64,000 nt of DNA from Leifsonia aquatica (lineage in GTDB: Bacteria; Actinomycetota; Actinomycetes; Actinomycetales; Microbacteriaceae): contig NZ_JACHVP010000003.1 in assembly GCF_014190775.1 (NCBI RefSeq), positions 310,001 to 374,000 on the forward strand. Reading direction: 5' to 3'. The translations under genes and the position numbers were made by a program. Of this stretch, positions 22,791 through 32,716 are shown one piece after another; the stretch's first letter is position 1, and each line of letters begins with the position of its first letter. Below the pieces are notes generated by a model. It was not told where the DNA came from, searched no databases, and saw nothing but the letters and a program-made list of their open reading frames with translations.

Positions 22791-23717
22791 ATGACAACGC
22801 TCTCCGCCCCGCGCCGGCGCCGCCGCTCGGCCGACACCCGCCGCAAGCACATCGCGGCCTACACGCTCCTGCTGCCCTTCCTCGTCGTGTTCGTCACGAT
22901 GCTGGTCGTGCCGCTCTTCTACGCCGGTTACCTCAGCCTGTTCCGGGTGCAGCTCGTCGGCGGCGACGCCTTCGTCGGCCTCGACAACTACCTGCGGGCG
23001 CTCGGCGACAGCCGGTTCCTTGAGGGCGTGGGGAGGATGTCGCTCTTCCTCGTCATCCAGGTGCCGATCATGCTCGGCCTCGCGCTCATCTTCGCGCTCG
23101 CCCTCGACAGCGGCCGTGTGCGCGGCGGCAAGTTCGCCCGCCTCGCGATCTTCGTGCCCTACGCGGTGCCCGGCGTCGTGACGACGCTCATGTGGGGCTA
23201 CCTGTACGGCCGCAACTTCGGCCCGATCGCGCAATTCTTCGAGGCGATCGGACTCGGCGCCCCCGACCTCCTCTCGTCCGGCACCATCCTCGGCTCGATC
23301 ATGAACATCGTCACGTGGCAGTACATCGGCTACAACATGGTGATCATGTATTCGGCGCTGCGCGCCATCCCGCAAGAGCTGTACGAGGCCGCGCGTATCG
23401 ACGGCGCCGGGCAGTTCCGCATCGCGTGGAGCATCAAGATCCCGGCCATCCGCTCGGCGATCATGCTGACCGTCATCTTCTCGATCATCGGCAGCTTCCA
23501 GCTGTTCAGCGAGCCGAAGCTGCTCTTCGAGATCGCCCCGAACGCCATCGGCACCTCGTTCTCGCCGAACCTCTACGCGTACAACCTCGCGTTCACCAAC
23601 CAGGACATGAACTACGCGGCGGCCATCGCCTTCCTGCTCGGCTTCGTGATCATGATCGTCTCGTACGTGGTCCAGCTCAGCACCGCGCGCCGCGAGAAGA
23701 AGGGAGCGCGGCGATGA
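22791..23717 (+). CDS. ABC sugar permease 1 (first cluster)
   Basis: A 308-residue MalF-type permease with six hydrophobic helices after a basic N-terminus (PRRRRRSADTRRKH). The EAA loop that docks the ATPase is visible as ELYEAARIDGAGQFRIAWSI. The stop overlaps the next start as ATGA. No ATP-binding subunit is encoded in this cluster, so a shared MsiK-type ATPase must serve it. Confidence 0.92.
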   Translation: MTTLSAPRRRRRSADTRRKHIAAYTLLLPFLVVFVTMLVVPLFYAGYLSLFRVQLVGGDAFVGLDNYLRALGDSRFLEGVGRMSLFLVIQVPIMLGLALIFALALDSGRVRGGKFARLAIFVPYAVPGVVTTLMWGYLYGRNFGPIAQFFEAIGLGAPDLLSSGTILGSIMNIVTWQYIGYNMVIMYSALRAIPQELYEAARIDGAGQFRIAWSIKIPAIRSAIMLTVIFSIIGSFQLFSEPKLLFEIAPNAIGTSFSPNLYAYNLAFTNQDMNYAAAIAFLLGFVIMIVSYVVQLSTARREKKGARR

Positions 23718-24637
23718 CCGCGACGATGACCCGCCCCCGCGCTGCAGAGCGCGCGGCCACTCCGCGCCGCCGCGCCCGCAACCTGCCGCCCGGCGAGCGC
23801 CGCAGCTCGGTGCTCACCGTGCTCATCTGGCTCTGCGCGGCGTACTTCGTGCTGCCGCTGATCTGGCTGCTGATCGCGTCGACGAAGGACAACACGGGGC
23901 TCTTCACCACCTTCGGGTTCGGCTTCGCCGGGGAGTTCCACCTCTGGGACAACCTCACCACCCTGTTCACGCAGCGGGACGGGGTGTTCGCGCTCTGGGG
24001 CTGGAACACCATCCTCTACTCCGTGGTGAGCGGGGTCGGCGCGGCCGCGCTCTCCACCGCGGCGGGCTACGCGTTCGCCAAATACGAGTTCCCGGGCAAG
24101 AAGCTCTGGTTCGCCGTGGTGCTCGGCGCGATCATGGTGCCGACCACGGCCCTCGCCATCCCGACCTACCTCCTCTTCTCGGGTGCGGGCCTGACCAACA
24201 CGATCTGGGCCATCATCCTGCCGTCGCTGGTGAGCCCGTTCGGCGTCTTCCTGATGCGCGTCTTCGCCGAGGAGGCCATCCCGGACAGCCTGCTGGAGGC
24301 CGCGCGGATCGATGGTGCGGGCGAGTTCCGCATCTTCGCGCAGATCGGCGTGCGGCTGCTCGGCCCCGGCATCGTGACGGTGCTGCTGTTCGCGCTCGTC
24401 GCGACCTGGAACAACTACTTTCTGCCGCTGATCATGCTGACCGACCCGTCGCTCTTCCCGCTGACGGTCGGGCTCGCGCAGCTCCAGGCCGCGAGCGAGG
24501 CCGGCGGCGGCGCCTCCGCCCAGTTCTCCACGGTCATCACCGGGTCTCTGGTCTCGATCGTCCCGCTCGTCGTCGCCTTCCTCTACCTGCAGCGCTACTG
24601 GCAGTCGGGCCTCTCCACCGGGAGCGTCAAAGAGTAG
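23714..24637 (+). CDS. ABC sugar permease 2 (first cluster)
   Basis: A 307-residue MalG-type permease. A basic N-terminus is followed by six hydrophobic segments; the EAA loop is DSLLEAARIDGAGEFRIFAQI. The C-terminus GLSTGSVKE (consensus AGxVKG) is typical of the MalG side. ATG 23714 overlaps the preceding stop by four bases (ATGA), so the pair is made in equal amounts. Confidence 0.92.
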   Translation: MTATMTRPRAAERAATPRRRARNLPPGERRSSVLTVLIWLCAAYFVLPLIWLLIASTKDNTGLFTTFGFGFAGEFHLWDNLTTLFTQRDGVFALWGWNTILYSVVSGVGAAALSTAAGYAFAKYEFPGKKLWFAVVLGAIMVPTTALAIPTYLLFSGAGLTNTIWAIILPSLVSPFGVFLMRVFAEEAIPDSLLEAARIDGAGEFRIFAQIGVRLLGPGIVTVLLFALVATWNNYFLPLIMLTDPSLFPLTVGLAQLQAASEAGGGASAQFSTVITGSLVSIVPLVVAFLYLQRYWQSGLSTGSVKE

Positions 24638-24705
24638 GCCGCCTCCGACACCCGAACATCGCACATCACGCACGCCCGCACGACACCGCCGAGGACGACG
24701 AAGCC

Positions 24706-27591
24706 ATGACCTCCCCTGCCTATCTGACCGACTTCCTGCCCCGCCGGGGCACCCTGCCCGCCCGATCGTGGGCCCGCTCCGACGCCCCCGAGCTGAGCCT
24801 CAACGGGGAGTGGGCGTTCCGCTACGCCGAGCGCGCCGACCTGCCGGACGACTTCGCGTCGGCGGACTTCGACACGGCCGGCTGGGGGACCATCCCGGTC
24901 CCGGCGCACTGGCAGCTCAACGGCCACGGGGCGCCGGCGTACACGAACCGGCGCTACCCGTTCCCCGTGGACCCGCCGCACATCCCGGACGAGAACCCGA
25001 CGGGCGACTACCGGCGCACCTTCGCCGTGCCGGCCGATTGGGCGGTCGAGCGGATGCTGCTGCGCTTCGACGGCATCGACTCGGTCGGGCGCGTGTGGCT
25101 CAACGGCATGAAGCTCGGCGTCACCAGCGGCAGCCGGCTCGCCAGCGAGTTCGACATCACCGACGTGGTCCGCCGCGGCGAGGAGAACGTGCTCGCCGTG
25201 CGGGTGCACCAGTGGTCCTCCGCGACGTACCTGGAGGACCAGGACATGTGGTGGTTGTCGGGCATCTTCCGCGACGTCACCCTGCTCGGCCGGCCGGCCG
25301 GCGCGATCGGCGACCACTGGGTGCACGCCGACTACGACCACCGCTCCGGCGAGGGCATCCTGCGGGTGGAGACGGATGTGCCGGCTCGAGTCACCCTCCC
25401 GGCCCTCGGCGTCGACATCGCCGCGGGCGAGGAGTTGCGCATCCCGGGCGTGCGGCCGTGGTCCGCCGAGGATCCGTGGCTGTACGACGGCGAGCTCGCG
25501 AGCGACGGGGAACGCATCCGGCTGCGCGTCGGCTTCCGCACCGTCAGCATCGCCGAGAGCGAGTTCCGGGTGAACGGCGTGCGCACCCTGATGCGCGGCG
25601 TGAACCGCCATGACATCGACACCGACACCGGACGCGTCGTGAGCGAGGAGCGGATGCGCCACGACATCCTGCTCATGAAGCAGCACAACATCAACGCCGT
25701 CCGCACCAGCCACTACCCGCCGCAGGCGCGCTTCCTGGAGCTGTGCGACGAGCTCGGGCTCTGGGTGATCGACGAGTGCGACCTCGAGACGCACGGTTTC
25801 TATCCCATCGACTGGTTCCACGAGTTGGCCGGCAACCCGGCCAAGGACCCGCGCTGGCGGGAGGCTCTCGTCGACCGGATGCAGCGGCTCGTCGAGCGCG
25901 ACAAGAACAGCCCGAGCGTGGTCATGTGGTCGCTCGGCAACGAGTGTGGCACCGGCGAGAACCTCGGGGCGATGGCGCAGTGGGCGCGCGACCGCGACCC
26001 CTCCCGCCCGCTGCACTACGAGCGCGACTGGTCGACCGAGTACGTCGACGTCTACAGCCGCATGTACACGACGCAGGCGGAGCTGGAGGTCATCGGCCGC
26101 GGCGAGGAGGAGCCCTGGCCCGACGCCGACCTCGACCGCGAGCGCCGTGCGAAGCCGTTCGTGCTCTGCGAGTACGCGCACTCGATGGGCAACGGTCCTG
26201 GCGGCCTCGCCGAGTACCAGGAGGTCTTCGAGAAGCACCCGCGCCTGGCGGGCGGCTTCGTCTGGGAGCTGTACGACCACGGTCTGCGCACGCAGACCGA
26301 GGACGGCCGGGAGTTCTTCGGCTACGGCGGCGACTTCGGCGAGGAGCTGCACGACGCGAACTTCGTCGCCGACGGCCTCGCATTCTCCGACGGCACGCCC
26401 GCACCCGGGCTGCTGGAACTGAAGGCGGTGTACGCGCCGGTCGTGCTCCATGTCTCGGCAGACAGTCTCACCGTGACCAACCGCTACGACCACGGCGACA
26501 CCGCGCACCTCGCGTTCACCGTCCGCGTGGAGCTGGACGGCGTGGAGCTGTCGAGCGAGCGCATCCAGATCGCCCCCGTCGGCCCGCGCCGCAGTGTCTC
26601 CGTGCCGCTCGCCGTGGCCGATCTACCGGAGGGCGCCGTCATCACGGTCTCCGCGGCGCTCGCGGCGGACGCCGCCTGGGCACCCGCCGGACACGAGCTG
26701 GCGTGGGGCCAGTTCGAGCAGCCGCGAGCGTCGGCTCCGTACGCGCAGGGCGCACCGGTCGTCCGCACCGACGGAGAGCTCGTGGTCGGCCCGGCGCGGC
26801 TGGATGCGCGCAGCGGACGTCTCGTCGGGCTCGGCGACCTCCCGGTCTCCGGCTTCGGCCCGGACGTCTGGCGCGCAGTGATCGACAACGACCGGCCGTT
26901 CTCGTGGGCGCCCAAGGAGCAGCGCTGGCGGCAGATCGGCCTGGATCACGCGCACGTCCGGACGGACGACGTCGCGGTGTCCGAGGCGGACGGCGAGATC
27001 GTGGTCACCGGTCACCTCGGCTTCCCCGGGAGCGACCTGGCCTACCGGGTGGAGCAGCGCTGGACGGCGAGCGCAGACGCCGCGACCCTGCGGATCGTCG
27101 CCGAGCCCATCGGCGCGTGGGACATCGAGCTCCCGCGCTTCGGCCTCCGGCTCGCGCTCCCCGGCGAGCTCGAACACGTGGAGTGGGACGGCTACGGTCC
27201 CGGCGAGGCCTACTCCGACTCCCGCAGCGCGGTGCGGCTCGGGCGCTGGTCGGCGAGCGTCGACGAGCTGCAGACCCCGTACGCCTTCCCGCAGGAGAAC
27301 GGCAACCGCGCCGGTGTGCGCCGCGTGCTGCTCACGGGCGGAGGCGCGGCGCTGGAGGTCACCGGCCACCCCGCCGTCGATGCGACGGTGCGCCCGTGGA
27401 CGACCGAGGCGCTCGACGCCGCGGCGCACCCGACCGACCTGGTGCGGGACGGGCTCACCTGGCTCAACCTCGACGCCGGCCAGAACGGCCTCGGCTCGGC
27501 CTCGTGCGGTCCCGCCGCCCTGCCGTCGGCACGCCTGCTGCCCGGTCGGTTCGACTACGCCGTGACGTTCCGCCTCCCGGGACGGGACTGA
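24706..27591 (+). CDS. lacZ: Beta-galactosidase, GH2 (LacZ type)
   Basis: A 961-residue LacZ-like enzyme, slightly shorter than the 1,023-residue E. coli protein. It carries the five-domain plan: sugar-binding jelly roll (NGEWAFRYAER, PAHWQLNGHGAPAYTNRRYPF), immunoglobulin-like domains, TIM barrel and the C-terminal small-chain domain (about 690-955). Acid/base E413 lies in SLGNECGTGEN and nucleophile E489 in LCEYAHSMGNG, with the same 76-residue spacing as in E. coli. No signal peptide, so it acts on the imported galactoside. The stop overlaps the next start in TGATG, coupling it to gluconokinase. Confidence 0.95.
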   Translation: MTSPAYLTDFLPRRGTLPARSWARSDAPELSLNGEWAFRYAERADLPDDFASADFDTAGWGTIPVPAHWQLNGHGAPAYTNRRYPFPVDPPHIPDENPTGDYRRTFAVPADWAVERMLLRFDGIDSVGRVWLNGMKLGVTSGSRLASEFDITDVVRRGEENVLAVRVHQWSSATYLEDQDMWWLSGIFRDVTLLGRPAGAIGDHWVHADYDHRSGEGILRVETDVPARVTLPALGVDIAAGEELRIPGVRPWSAEDPWLYDGELASDGERIRLRVGFRTVSIAESEFRVNGVRTLMRGVNRHDIDTDTGRVVSEERMRHDILLMKQHNINAVRTSHYPPQARFLELCDELGLWVIDECDLETHGFYPIDWFHELAGNPAKDPRWREALVDRMQRLVERDKNSPSVVMWSLGNECGTGENLGAMAQWARDRDPSRPLHYERDWSTEYVDVYSRMYTTQAELEVIGRGEEEPWPDADLDRERRAKPFVLCEYAHSMGNGPGGLAEYQEVFEKHPRLAGGFVWELYDHGLRTQTEDGREFFGYGGDFGEELHDANFVADGLAFSDGTPAPGLLELKAVYAPVVLHVSADSLTVTNRYDHGDTAHLAFTVRVELDGVELSSERIQIAPVGPRRSVSVPLAVADLPEGAVITVSAALAADAAWAPAGHELAWGQFEQPRASAPYAQGAPVVRTDGELVVGPARLDARSGRLVGLGDLPVSGFGPDVWRAVIDNDRPFSWAPKEQRWRQIGLDHAHVRTDDVAVSEADGEIVVTGHLGFPGSDLAYRVEQRWTASADAATLRIVAEPIGAWDIELPRFGLRLALPGELEHVEWDGYGPGEAYSDSRSAVRLGRWSASVDELQTPYAFPQENGNRAGVRRVLLTGGGAALEVTGHPAVDATVRPWTTEALDAAAHPTDLVRDGLTWLNLDAGQNGLGSASCGPAALPSARLLPGRFDYAVTFRLPGRD

Positions 27592-28121
27592 TGGGCGCGC
27601 CCGGGCTGGGGGAGGTGTCCGTCGTCGTGATGGGCGTCTCCGGCTCGGGCAAGTCCGTCGTCGGCGCGCAGCTGGCGGCGGTGACCGGACATGTGTTCGT
27701 GGACGCCGACGACCTCCACCCGCCGGCCAACATCGACAAGATGATGCGGGGCGAGCCGCTCGACGACACCGACCGCGCGCCCTGGCTGGATGCCGTCGGC
27801 GACGTGCTCGCGACCGGAGGCGTCGTGGTGGCGTGCTCCGCCCTGCGCCGCGCCTACCGGGACCGGCTGCTCTCCCGTGCCCCGCACGCGGTCTTCCTCG
27901 AGCTGGCTGCCGACCCGGCCGTCATCCGGGCGCGGATGGGCGCCCGCCGCGACCACTTCATGCCGGTCGCCCTGCTCGACTCCCAGCTCGCCGCCCTCGA
28001 ACCGCTCGGCGCGGACGAGCCCGGGGTGCGGTTGGATGCCACCGGCGACGTGGAGCAGATCGTCGCGGCGGCGGTGGCCGCGACGGTCACGCTGAGCGGC
28101 AGAGGGGCCTATACCCGCTAG
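27591..28121 (+). CDS. gntK: Gluconokinase
   Basis: A 176-residue kinase that converts gluconate to 6-phosphogluconate. Walker A is GVSGSGKS (15-22), followed by the family motif DADDLHPPANIDKMMRGEPL and the lid ARRDHFMP. Length is normal for GntK. ATG 27591 overlaps the lacZ stop by one base (TGATG), so it is translated with beta-galactosidase. Gluconate would be released by beta-galactosidase only from a galactosyl-gluconate such as lactobionate, or formed by one of the two SDR enzymes; either reading links it to this cluster. Confidence 0.93.
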   Translation: MGAPGLGEVSVVVMGVSGSGKSVVGAQLAAVTGHVFVDADDLHPPANIDKMMRGEPLDDTDRAPWLDAVGDVLATGGVVVACSALRRAYRDRLLSRAPHAVFLELAADPAVIRARMGARRDHFMPVALLDSQLAALEPLGADEPGVRLDATGDVEQIVAAAVAATVTLSGRGAYTR

Positions 28122-28133
28122 CCGCGCCCGGCT

Positions 28134-28139
28134 TAGAGT
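28134..28139 (+). promoter_or_regulatory. Possible -10 of the arylsulfatase gene
   Basis: TAGAGT in the 66-base gap after gntK would give a leader of about 42 bases with a GAGGA ribosome site at 28175, suggesting the sulfatase can be transcribed apart from the sugar operon. Confidence 0.35.
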
Positions 28140-28187
28140 GGCGCCGAGATCGACCGCCCGCTCAAAGAGAGAGTCGAGGACGACACC

Positions 28188-30554
28188 GTGACCACCGGCG
28201 ACGACGTGCAGCGCAGCTCCCTTCCGATCCCCGACCTGGCCTACACCGGCACGGTCACCTACGACGCGACGGATCCGGATACGCACTATCCGCCGATCAC
28301 GCCGATCCGGCCTCCCGCGGGCGCACCGAACGTCCTGGTCGTGCTGATCGACGACACCGGGTTCGGGGCGTCGAGTGCGTTCGGCGGCCCGGTGCAGACG
28401 CCGAACTTCGAACGCGTCGCCGCCGCGGGGCTGAAGTACACGCGCTTCCACACGACGGCGCTGTGCTCGCCGACGCGCGCCGCCCTGCTGAGCGGACGCA
28501 ACCACCACTCGGTGGGGATGGGCGGGATCACCGAGATCGCGACCTCGGCCCCCGGGTACAGCTCCCTGCGCCCGAACGACTGCGCGCCGCTCGCCGAGAC
28601 CCTCAAGCTGAACGGGTACAACACCGCCCAGTTCGGCAAGTGCCACGAGGTGCCGGTGTGGCAGGCGAGCGCCGTCGGCCCGTTCGACCACTGGCCGCAT
28701 CCCGGCGGCGGGTTCGAGTACTTCTACGGCTTCATCGGCGGCGAGACCAACCAGTGGTACCCCGCGATCTATGAGAATACGTCGCCGGTCGAGCCGTGGG
28801 GGACCCCCGAGGAGGGCTACCACTTCATGGGCGACATGACCGACAAGGCCATCGCCTGGACCCAGCAGCAGAAGTCCCTCGCGCCGGACGTGCCCTTCTT
28901 CACCTACTTCGCCCCCGGGGCGACGCACGCGCCGCACCACGTCCCGGCCGAATGGGCCGACGCGTACAAGGGCAAGTTCGACCAGGGCTGGGACGCCGTG
29001 CGCGAGGAGACGTTCGCCCGGCAGCTCGAGCTCGGCGTCATCCCGAAGGATGCGGTGCTCACCGAGCGCAGCAAGGGCATCCCCGCCTGGGACGAGATGA
29101 GCGACCTCATCAAGCCCGCACTGGCGCGGCAGATGGAGGTGTACGCCGGGTTCCTCGCGTACGCCGACCACCACGTCGGCCGCCTGCTCGACGCCTACGA
29201 GGAGCTGGGCATCCTGGACGACACACTCGTCTACGTCATCATCGGCGACAACGGCGCCTCCGCCGAGGGCTCGATGCACGGGACGACCAACGAGGGCTTC
29301 ACGATCAACCACATGAACGACATCGAGACCGAGCAGTACGTCGCCGACCACATCGCCGACATCGGCACCCCGAGCTCGTACAACCACTACGCCGTGGGCT
29401 GGGCGCACGCGATGGACACCCCCTACCAGTGGACGAAGCAGGTGGCGAGCCACTGGGGCGGCACCCGCAACGGGACGATCGTGAGCTGGCCGAACGGCGG
29501 GGTCGAGCAGGGCGGCATCCGGCATCAGTTCTCGCACGTCATCGACGTGGCGCCGACGGTGCTGGCGGCGGCGGGCATCCCGGAGCCGTCGACCGTCAAC
29601 GGGGTGACGCAGCGACCGTACGAGGGCACGCCGATGAACTACACGTTCGACGGCGAGGGAGCCGAGGCGGACGAGCAGCACGAGACCCAGTACTTCGAGA
29701 TGGTCGGCAACCGCGCGATCTACCACAAGGGCTGGACCGCGGTCGCGAAGCACAAGGACCCCTGGCTCAGCTCCGACCACGGTCTCGACGACGACGTGTG
29801 GGAGCTCTACAACGTCGAGCAGGACTGGACCCAGTCGCACGACCTCGCCGCCGAGGAGCCGGAACGGCTGGCGCACCTGCAGCGGCTGTTCCTCATCCAG
29901 GCCGCCCGCTACAACGTGCTGCCGCTCGACATCCGCACCGCCGAGCGGTTCAACCCCGACCTCGCCGGCCGGCCGCAGCTGCAGGTGGGCACCTCGCAGA
30001 AGTTCTACCCGGGCATGCGGCGGCTCAGCGAGAACACGACCATCAACATCAAGAACAAGTCCTGGACGGTCACCGCGCAGGCGACCGTGCCCGACGCGGG
30101 CGCCGAGGGCGTGATCATCGCACAGGGTGGTGCCTACGGCGGCTGGTCCTTCTACACGACCGGCGGGAAGCTGGCGTTCGCGTACAACCTCCTCGGCATC
30201 ACCGTCGACATCGTGCGCTCCGACGCGGCGGTGCCGACGGGTGCGCAGGAGCTGCGCGCCCACTTCGCCTACGACGGCGGAGGCATCGGCAAGGGCGGGA
30301 CCGTCACCCTGTTCGCCGGCGATCAGCAGATCGGGGAGGGGCGCGTCGAGCGCACCATCCCGTTCCAGTTCACCTTCGACGAGACCGTGGACGTGGGATG
30401 CGACCTCGCCTCCCCGGTCTCGACCGACTACACCGCGACCGGGAACGCCTTCACCGGGACGATCGACTGGGTGCGCATCGACCTCGGCGACGACGACCAC
30501 TCCCACCTGATCGACGACCAGCACAAGATGGACGTGGCGATGCTCAAGCAGTGA
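28188..30554 (+). CDS. Type I arylsulfatase (AtsA/AtsD-like)
   Basis: A 788-residue formylglycine-dependent sulfatase; the mycobacterial AtsA and AtsD proteins have nearly the same length. The active-site signature C93-S-P-T-R followed by AALLSGR is intact, so C93 should be converted to formylglycine. D55 and D56 in VLIDDTGFG bind the metal, and IIGDNGASAEG contains the second metal pair. A C-terminal beta-sandwich domain (about 600-775) follows. There is no signal peptide. Start is GTG with a GAGGA site. It lies directly after gntK, so desulfation of an imported sulfated sugar is possible but a separate promoter makes membership in that pathway doubtful. No formylglycine-generating enzyme is in the window. 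Confidence 0.92.
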   Translation: MTTGDDVQRSSLPIPDLAYTGTVTYDATDPDTHYPPITPIRPPAGAPNVLVVLIDDTGFGASSAFGGPVQTPNFERVAAAGLKYTRFHTTALCSPTRAALLSGRNHHSVGMGGITEIATSAPGYSSLRPNDCAPLAETLKLNGYNTAQFGKCHEVPVWQASAVGPFDHWPHPGGGFEYFYGFIGGETNQWYPAIYENTSPVEPWGTPEEGYHFMGDMTDKAIAWTQQQKSLAPDVPFFTYFAPGATHAPHHVPAEWADAYKGKFDQGWDAVREETFARQLELGVIPKDAVLTERSKGIPAWDEMSDLIKPALARQMEVYAGFLAYADHHVGRLLDAYEELGILDDTLVYVIIGDNGASAEGSMHGTTNEGFTINHMNDIETEQYVADHIADIGTPSSYNHYAVGWAHAMDTPYQWTKQVASHWGGTRNGTIVSWPNGGVEQGGIRHQFSHVIDVAPTVLAAAGIPEPSTVNGVTQRPYEGTPMNYTFDGEGAEADEQHETQYFEMVGNRAIYHKGWTAVAKHKDPWLSSDHGLDDDVWELYNVEQDWTQSHDLAAEEPERLAHLQRLFLIQAARYNVLPLDIRTAERFNPDLAGRPQLQVGTSQKFYPGMRRLSENTTINIKNKSWTVTAQATVPDAGAEGVIIAQGGAYGGWSFYTTGGKLAFAYNLLGITVDIVRSDAAVPTGAQELRAHFAYDGGGIGKGGTVTLFAGDQQIGEGRVERTIPFQFTFDETVDVGCDLASPVSTDYTATGNAFTGTIDWVRIDLGDDDHSHLIDDQHKMDVAMLKQ

Positions 30555-30598
30555 GACGGGTCTTGATGGCGACGCTTCGATGAAGCAGGGTGGATGAC

Positions 30599-32689
30599 AT
30601 GCGCCGGTTCTCTCAGACGGCCGCGACGAGTGCGGTCATCCTCGCAGCCCTGGTCGTCACGGGTCTGGTCTCGGTCCCCCCCGCGTCAGCCGCGGTCCCC
30701 GCACCGGGGCCCGGCGAGGCGGTCGTGACCGTCCGCGTCGGCGGCGACCGCGTCGACGACGCGACGGTCGCCGGCCTGCCGGGCGTGACGCTGGGGCTGT
30801 TCGCGGGCCAGGCGGACACCACCCCGACGGCGACCTGCGTGTCGGACGCCGACGGCGATTGCAGCTTCGTGGTGACCGGCGCTCTGATCGGCACAGCGCC
30901 CTGGGTGGGCGAGGTCTCGGCGCCGGCGGGGTGGTTCACGAACGACAGCCTGCGCACGGGGCCGGGCAGCGGCAGTGGCTCGATCGACACCCCCTACCGC
31001 TTCCAGACGCCTGTGCTCGCCGCGGGCGGCACGTACCGGTCGACCTCCGACTTCATGTTCAGCTCCTCCAACTCCCTGAACACCCGCTCGAACGGGGTGT
31101 GGCAGCAGTCACGGGCGAACCCGCCGCTGCCCGTGCAGTGCGGGATGGACGTCGCGCTCGTGCTCGACCTGTCGGCGTCCGTCGGCTCGAACCTCCCGAC
31201 GCTGAAGAGCGCGGCCGACTCCTTCGCCGACGCGTTCGTCGGCACGCCGTCGCGGATGGCCGTGTACAGCTTCTCGGCGCAGTCGCCGAGCATCGAGGAC
31301 GGCAGCGGCGCCGTCGACGAGAACCGACCCGCGCTGCAGTCGGTCTCCACCCAGGCCGGAGCGGACGCCTTCAAGGCGACGTACGCGGGGTGGGGGCTCG
31401 GCGCCGGGACGAACTGGGACGCCGCGCTCCAACGGGTCGCGGAGTCGGGCGTGCACTATGACGCCGTCATCGTGCTGACGGACGGCAACCCCACCCGCTG
31501 GGGCGGCGGAGCGGTGCACGGCGACGGCGCGAACACGCACTTCACCGACGTCGAGGCCGCCGTGTTCTCCGCGAACACCATCAAGGCCCAGGGGACGCGG
31601 GTGGTCTCGTTCGGCGTGGGCAGCGGGGTGAGCGGCATCACGAGCCTCAACCTGGCCGCGATCTCCGGCCCGGTGCCGTTCGACCCCGCGAGCGACAACG
31701 TCGCGACCGCGGACTATTTCCAGATCCCCGACTTCTCGGGAGCCGGCGACGAGCTGCGGAACCTGGCGCTCTCGAACTGCTCCGGGGCGCTCACCGTCGT
31801 CAAGCAGATCGTCCCGGCGACCACGACGGGCGAGGACATCACGGGCGCGGTGCCCGCCGGGGCGGGCTGGCGGTTCGACGCGTCGGCGACGACCGCTCAG
31901 GCGACGGTCGACCCGGGATCCGCGGCCACGACGGACGACGGGACCGGCGCCGTCGCCTTCGAGGTCGGTTACCCGCCGGCGGCGACCGATGCCACCGTCG
32001 CCGTGACCGAGGTGCAGCAGGCCGGCTACACGCTCGTGCAACAGGCGGGGGCGAACGCCGTGTGCACCGATCTCACCACAGGCGACCCGGTCGCGGTCGG
32101 CGCAGGCGGTGCGCTCGGCTTCAGCGTCGGCGTCGCCGCCGATCAGGCCGTGAGCTGCGCCGTGTACAACCGCGCCCCGGCACCCGCCGCGACGGTCCAG
32201 GTCGACAAGACCTGGGTCGTCGATGGCACGTCGTACGCGAACGGTGCCCAGTCTGCGGGCCTGTCCGCGGCGCTCGCCGTGTCCCCGCCCGGGGGAGGCG
32301 CCCCGGTGGCGCAGCCCTTCGGCTCGGTCGTGGCCGGCTACCAGGTGGGCGACGCGGTCACCGTCACGGAGACCACCGCCCTCGGCTCGACGGGCTGCTC
32401 GCTCGCGAGCAGCAGAGTGACGGAGGCGGACGGCGCGACGGTCGACGCGCCGGTGCCCTACACGGCGACGCTCGCCGCGCCCGTGTCGCACTACACGATC
32501 ACGAACGTGGTGACCTGTCCGACGGCACCCACGACGCCTCCCGCCCCGGCTGAACCGGCCGGAGCGCTGGCCGACACGGGCTCCGGCGTCGGCGGTGCCG
32601 GATGGGCCGCCGCCGCAGCGGCGCTCGCCCTGCTGGCCGGCGCCGGGATGATCGGCGGGGGCGCGCGTCGGCGGGGTCGCCGGGCCTGA
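30599..32689 (+). CDS. Surface protein with VWA domain and LAxTG anchor
   Basis: A 696-residue exported protein. Signal peptide 1-31 (cleaved near ASAA). Residues about 40-160 look like a prealbumin-like/CnaB-type repeat region. A von Willebrand A domain spans about 183-395, with the metal-binding DLSAS at 190-194 and a conserved TDG later. Two further beta domains follow (about 405-640). The end has LADTG (657-661), a hydrophobic helix and an Arg-rich tail, the form sorted by class E sortases. It is probably a cell-wall-anchored adhesin-like protein. No sortase gene is nearby. ATG 30599 is preceded by AGGGTGG; GTG 30590 is an alternative. Confidence 0.82.
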   Translation: MRRFSQTAATSAVILAALVVTGLVSVPPASAAVPAPGPGEAVVTVRVGGDRVDDATVAGLPGVTLGLFAGQADTTPTATCVSDADGDCSFVVTGALIGTAPWVGEVSAPAGWFTNDSLRTGPGSGSGSIDTPYRFQTPVLAAGGTYRSTSDFMFSSSNSLNTRSNGVWQQSRANPPLPVQCGMDVALVLDLSASVGSNLPTLKSAADSFADAFVGTPSRMAVYSFSAQSPSIEDGSGAVDENRPALQSVSTQAGADAFKATYAGWGLGAGTNWDAALQRVAESGVHYDAVIVLTDGNPTRWGGGAVHGDGANTHFTDVEAAVFSANTIKAQGTRVVSFGVGSGVSGITSLNLAAISGPVPFDPASDNVATADYFQIPDFSGAGDELRNLALSNCSGALTVVKQIVPATTTGEDITGAVPAGAGWRFDASATTAQATVDPGSAATTDDGTGAVAFEVGYPPAATDATVAVTEVQQAGYTLVQQAGANAVCTDLTTGDPVAVGAGGALGFSVGVAADQAVSCAVYNRAPAPAATVQVDKTWVVDGTSYANGAQSAGLSAALAVSPPGGGAPVAQPFGSVVAGYQVGDAVTVTETTALGSTGCSLASSRVTEADGATVDAPVPYTATLAAPVSHYTITNVVTCPTAPTTPPAPAEPAGALADTGSGVGGAGWAAAAAALALLAGAGMIGGGARRRGRRA

Positions 32690-32716
32690 GCGGGAGCGGG
32701 TGGATCGGCTCGCAGT

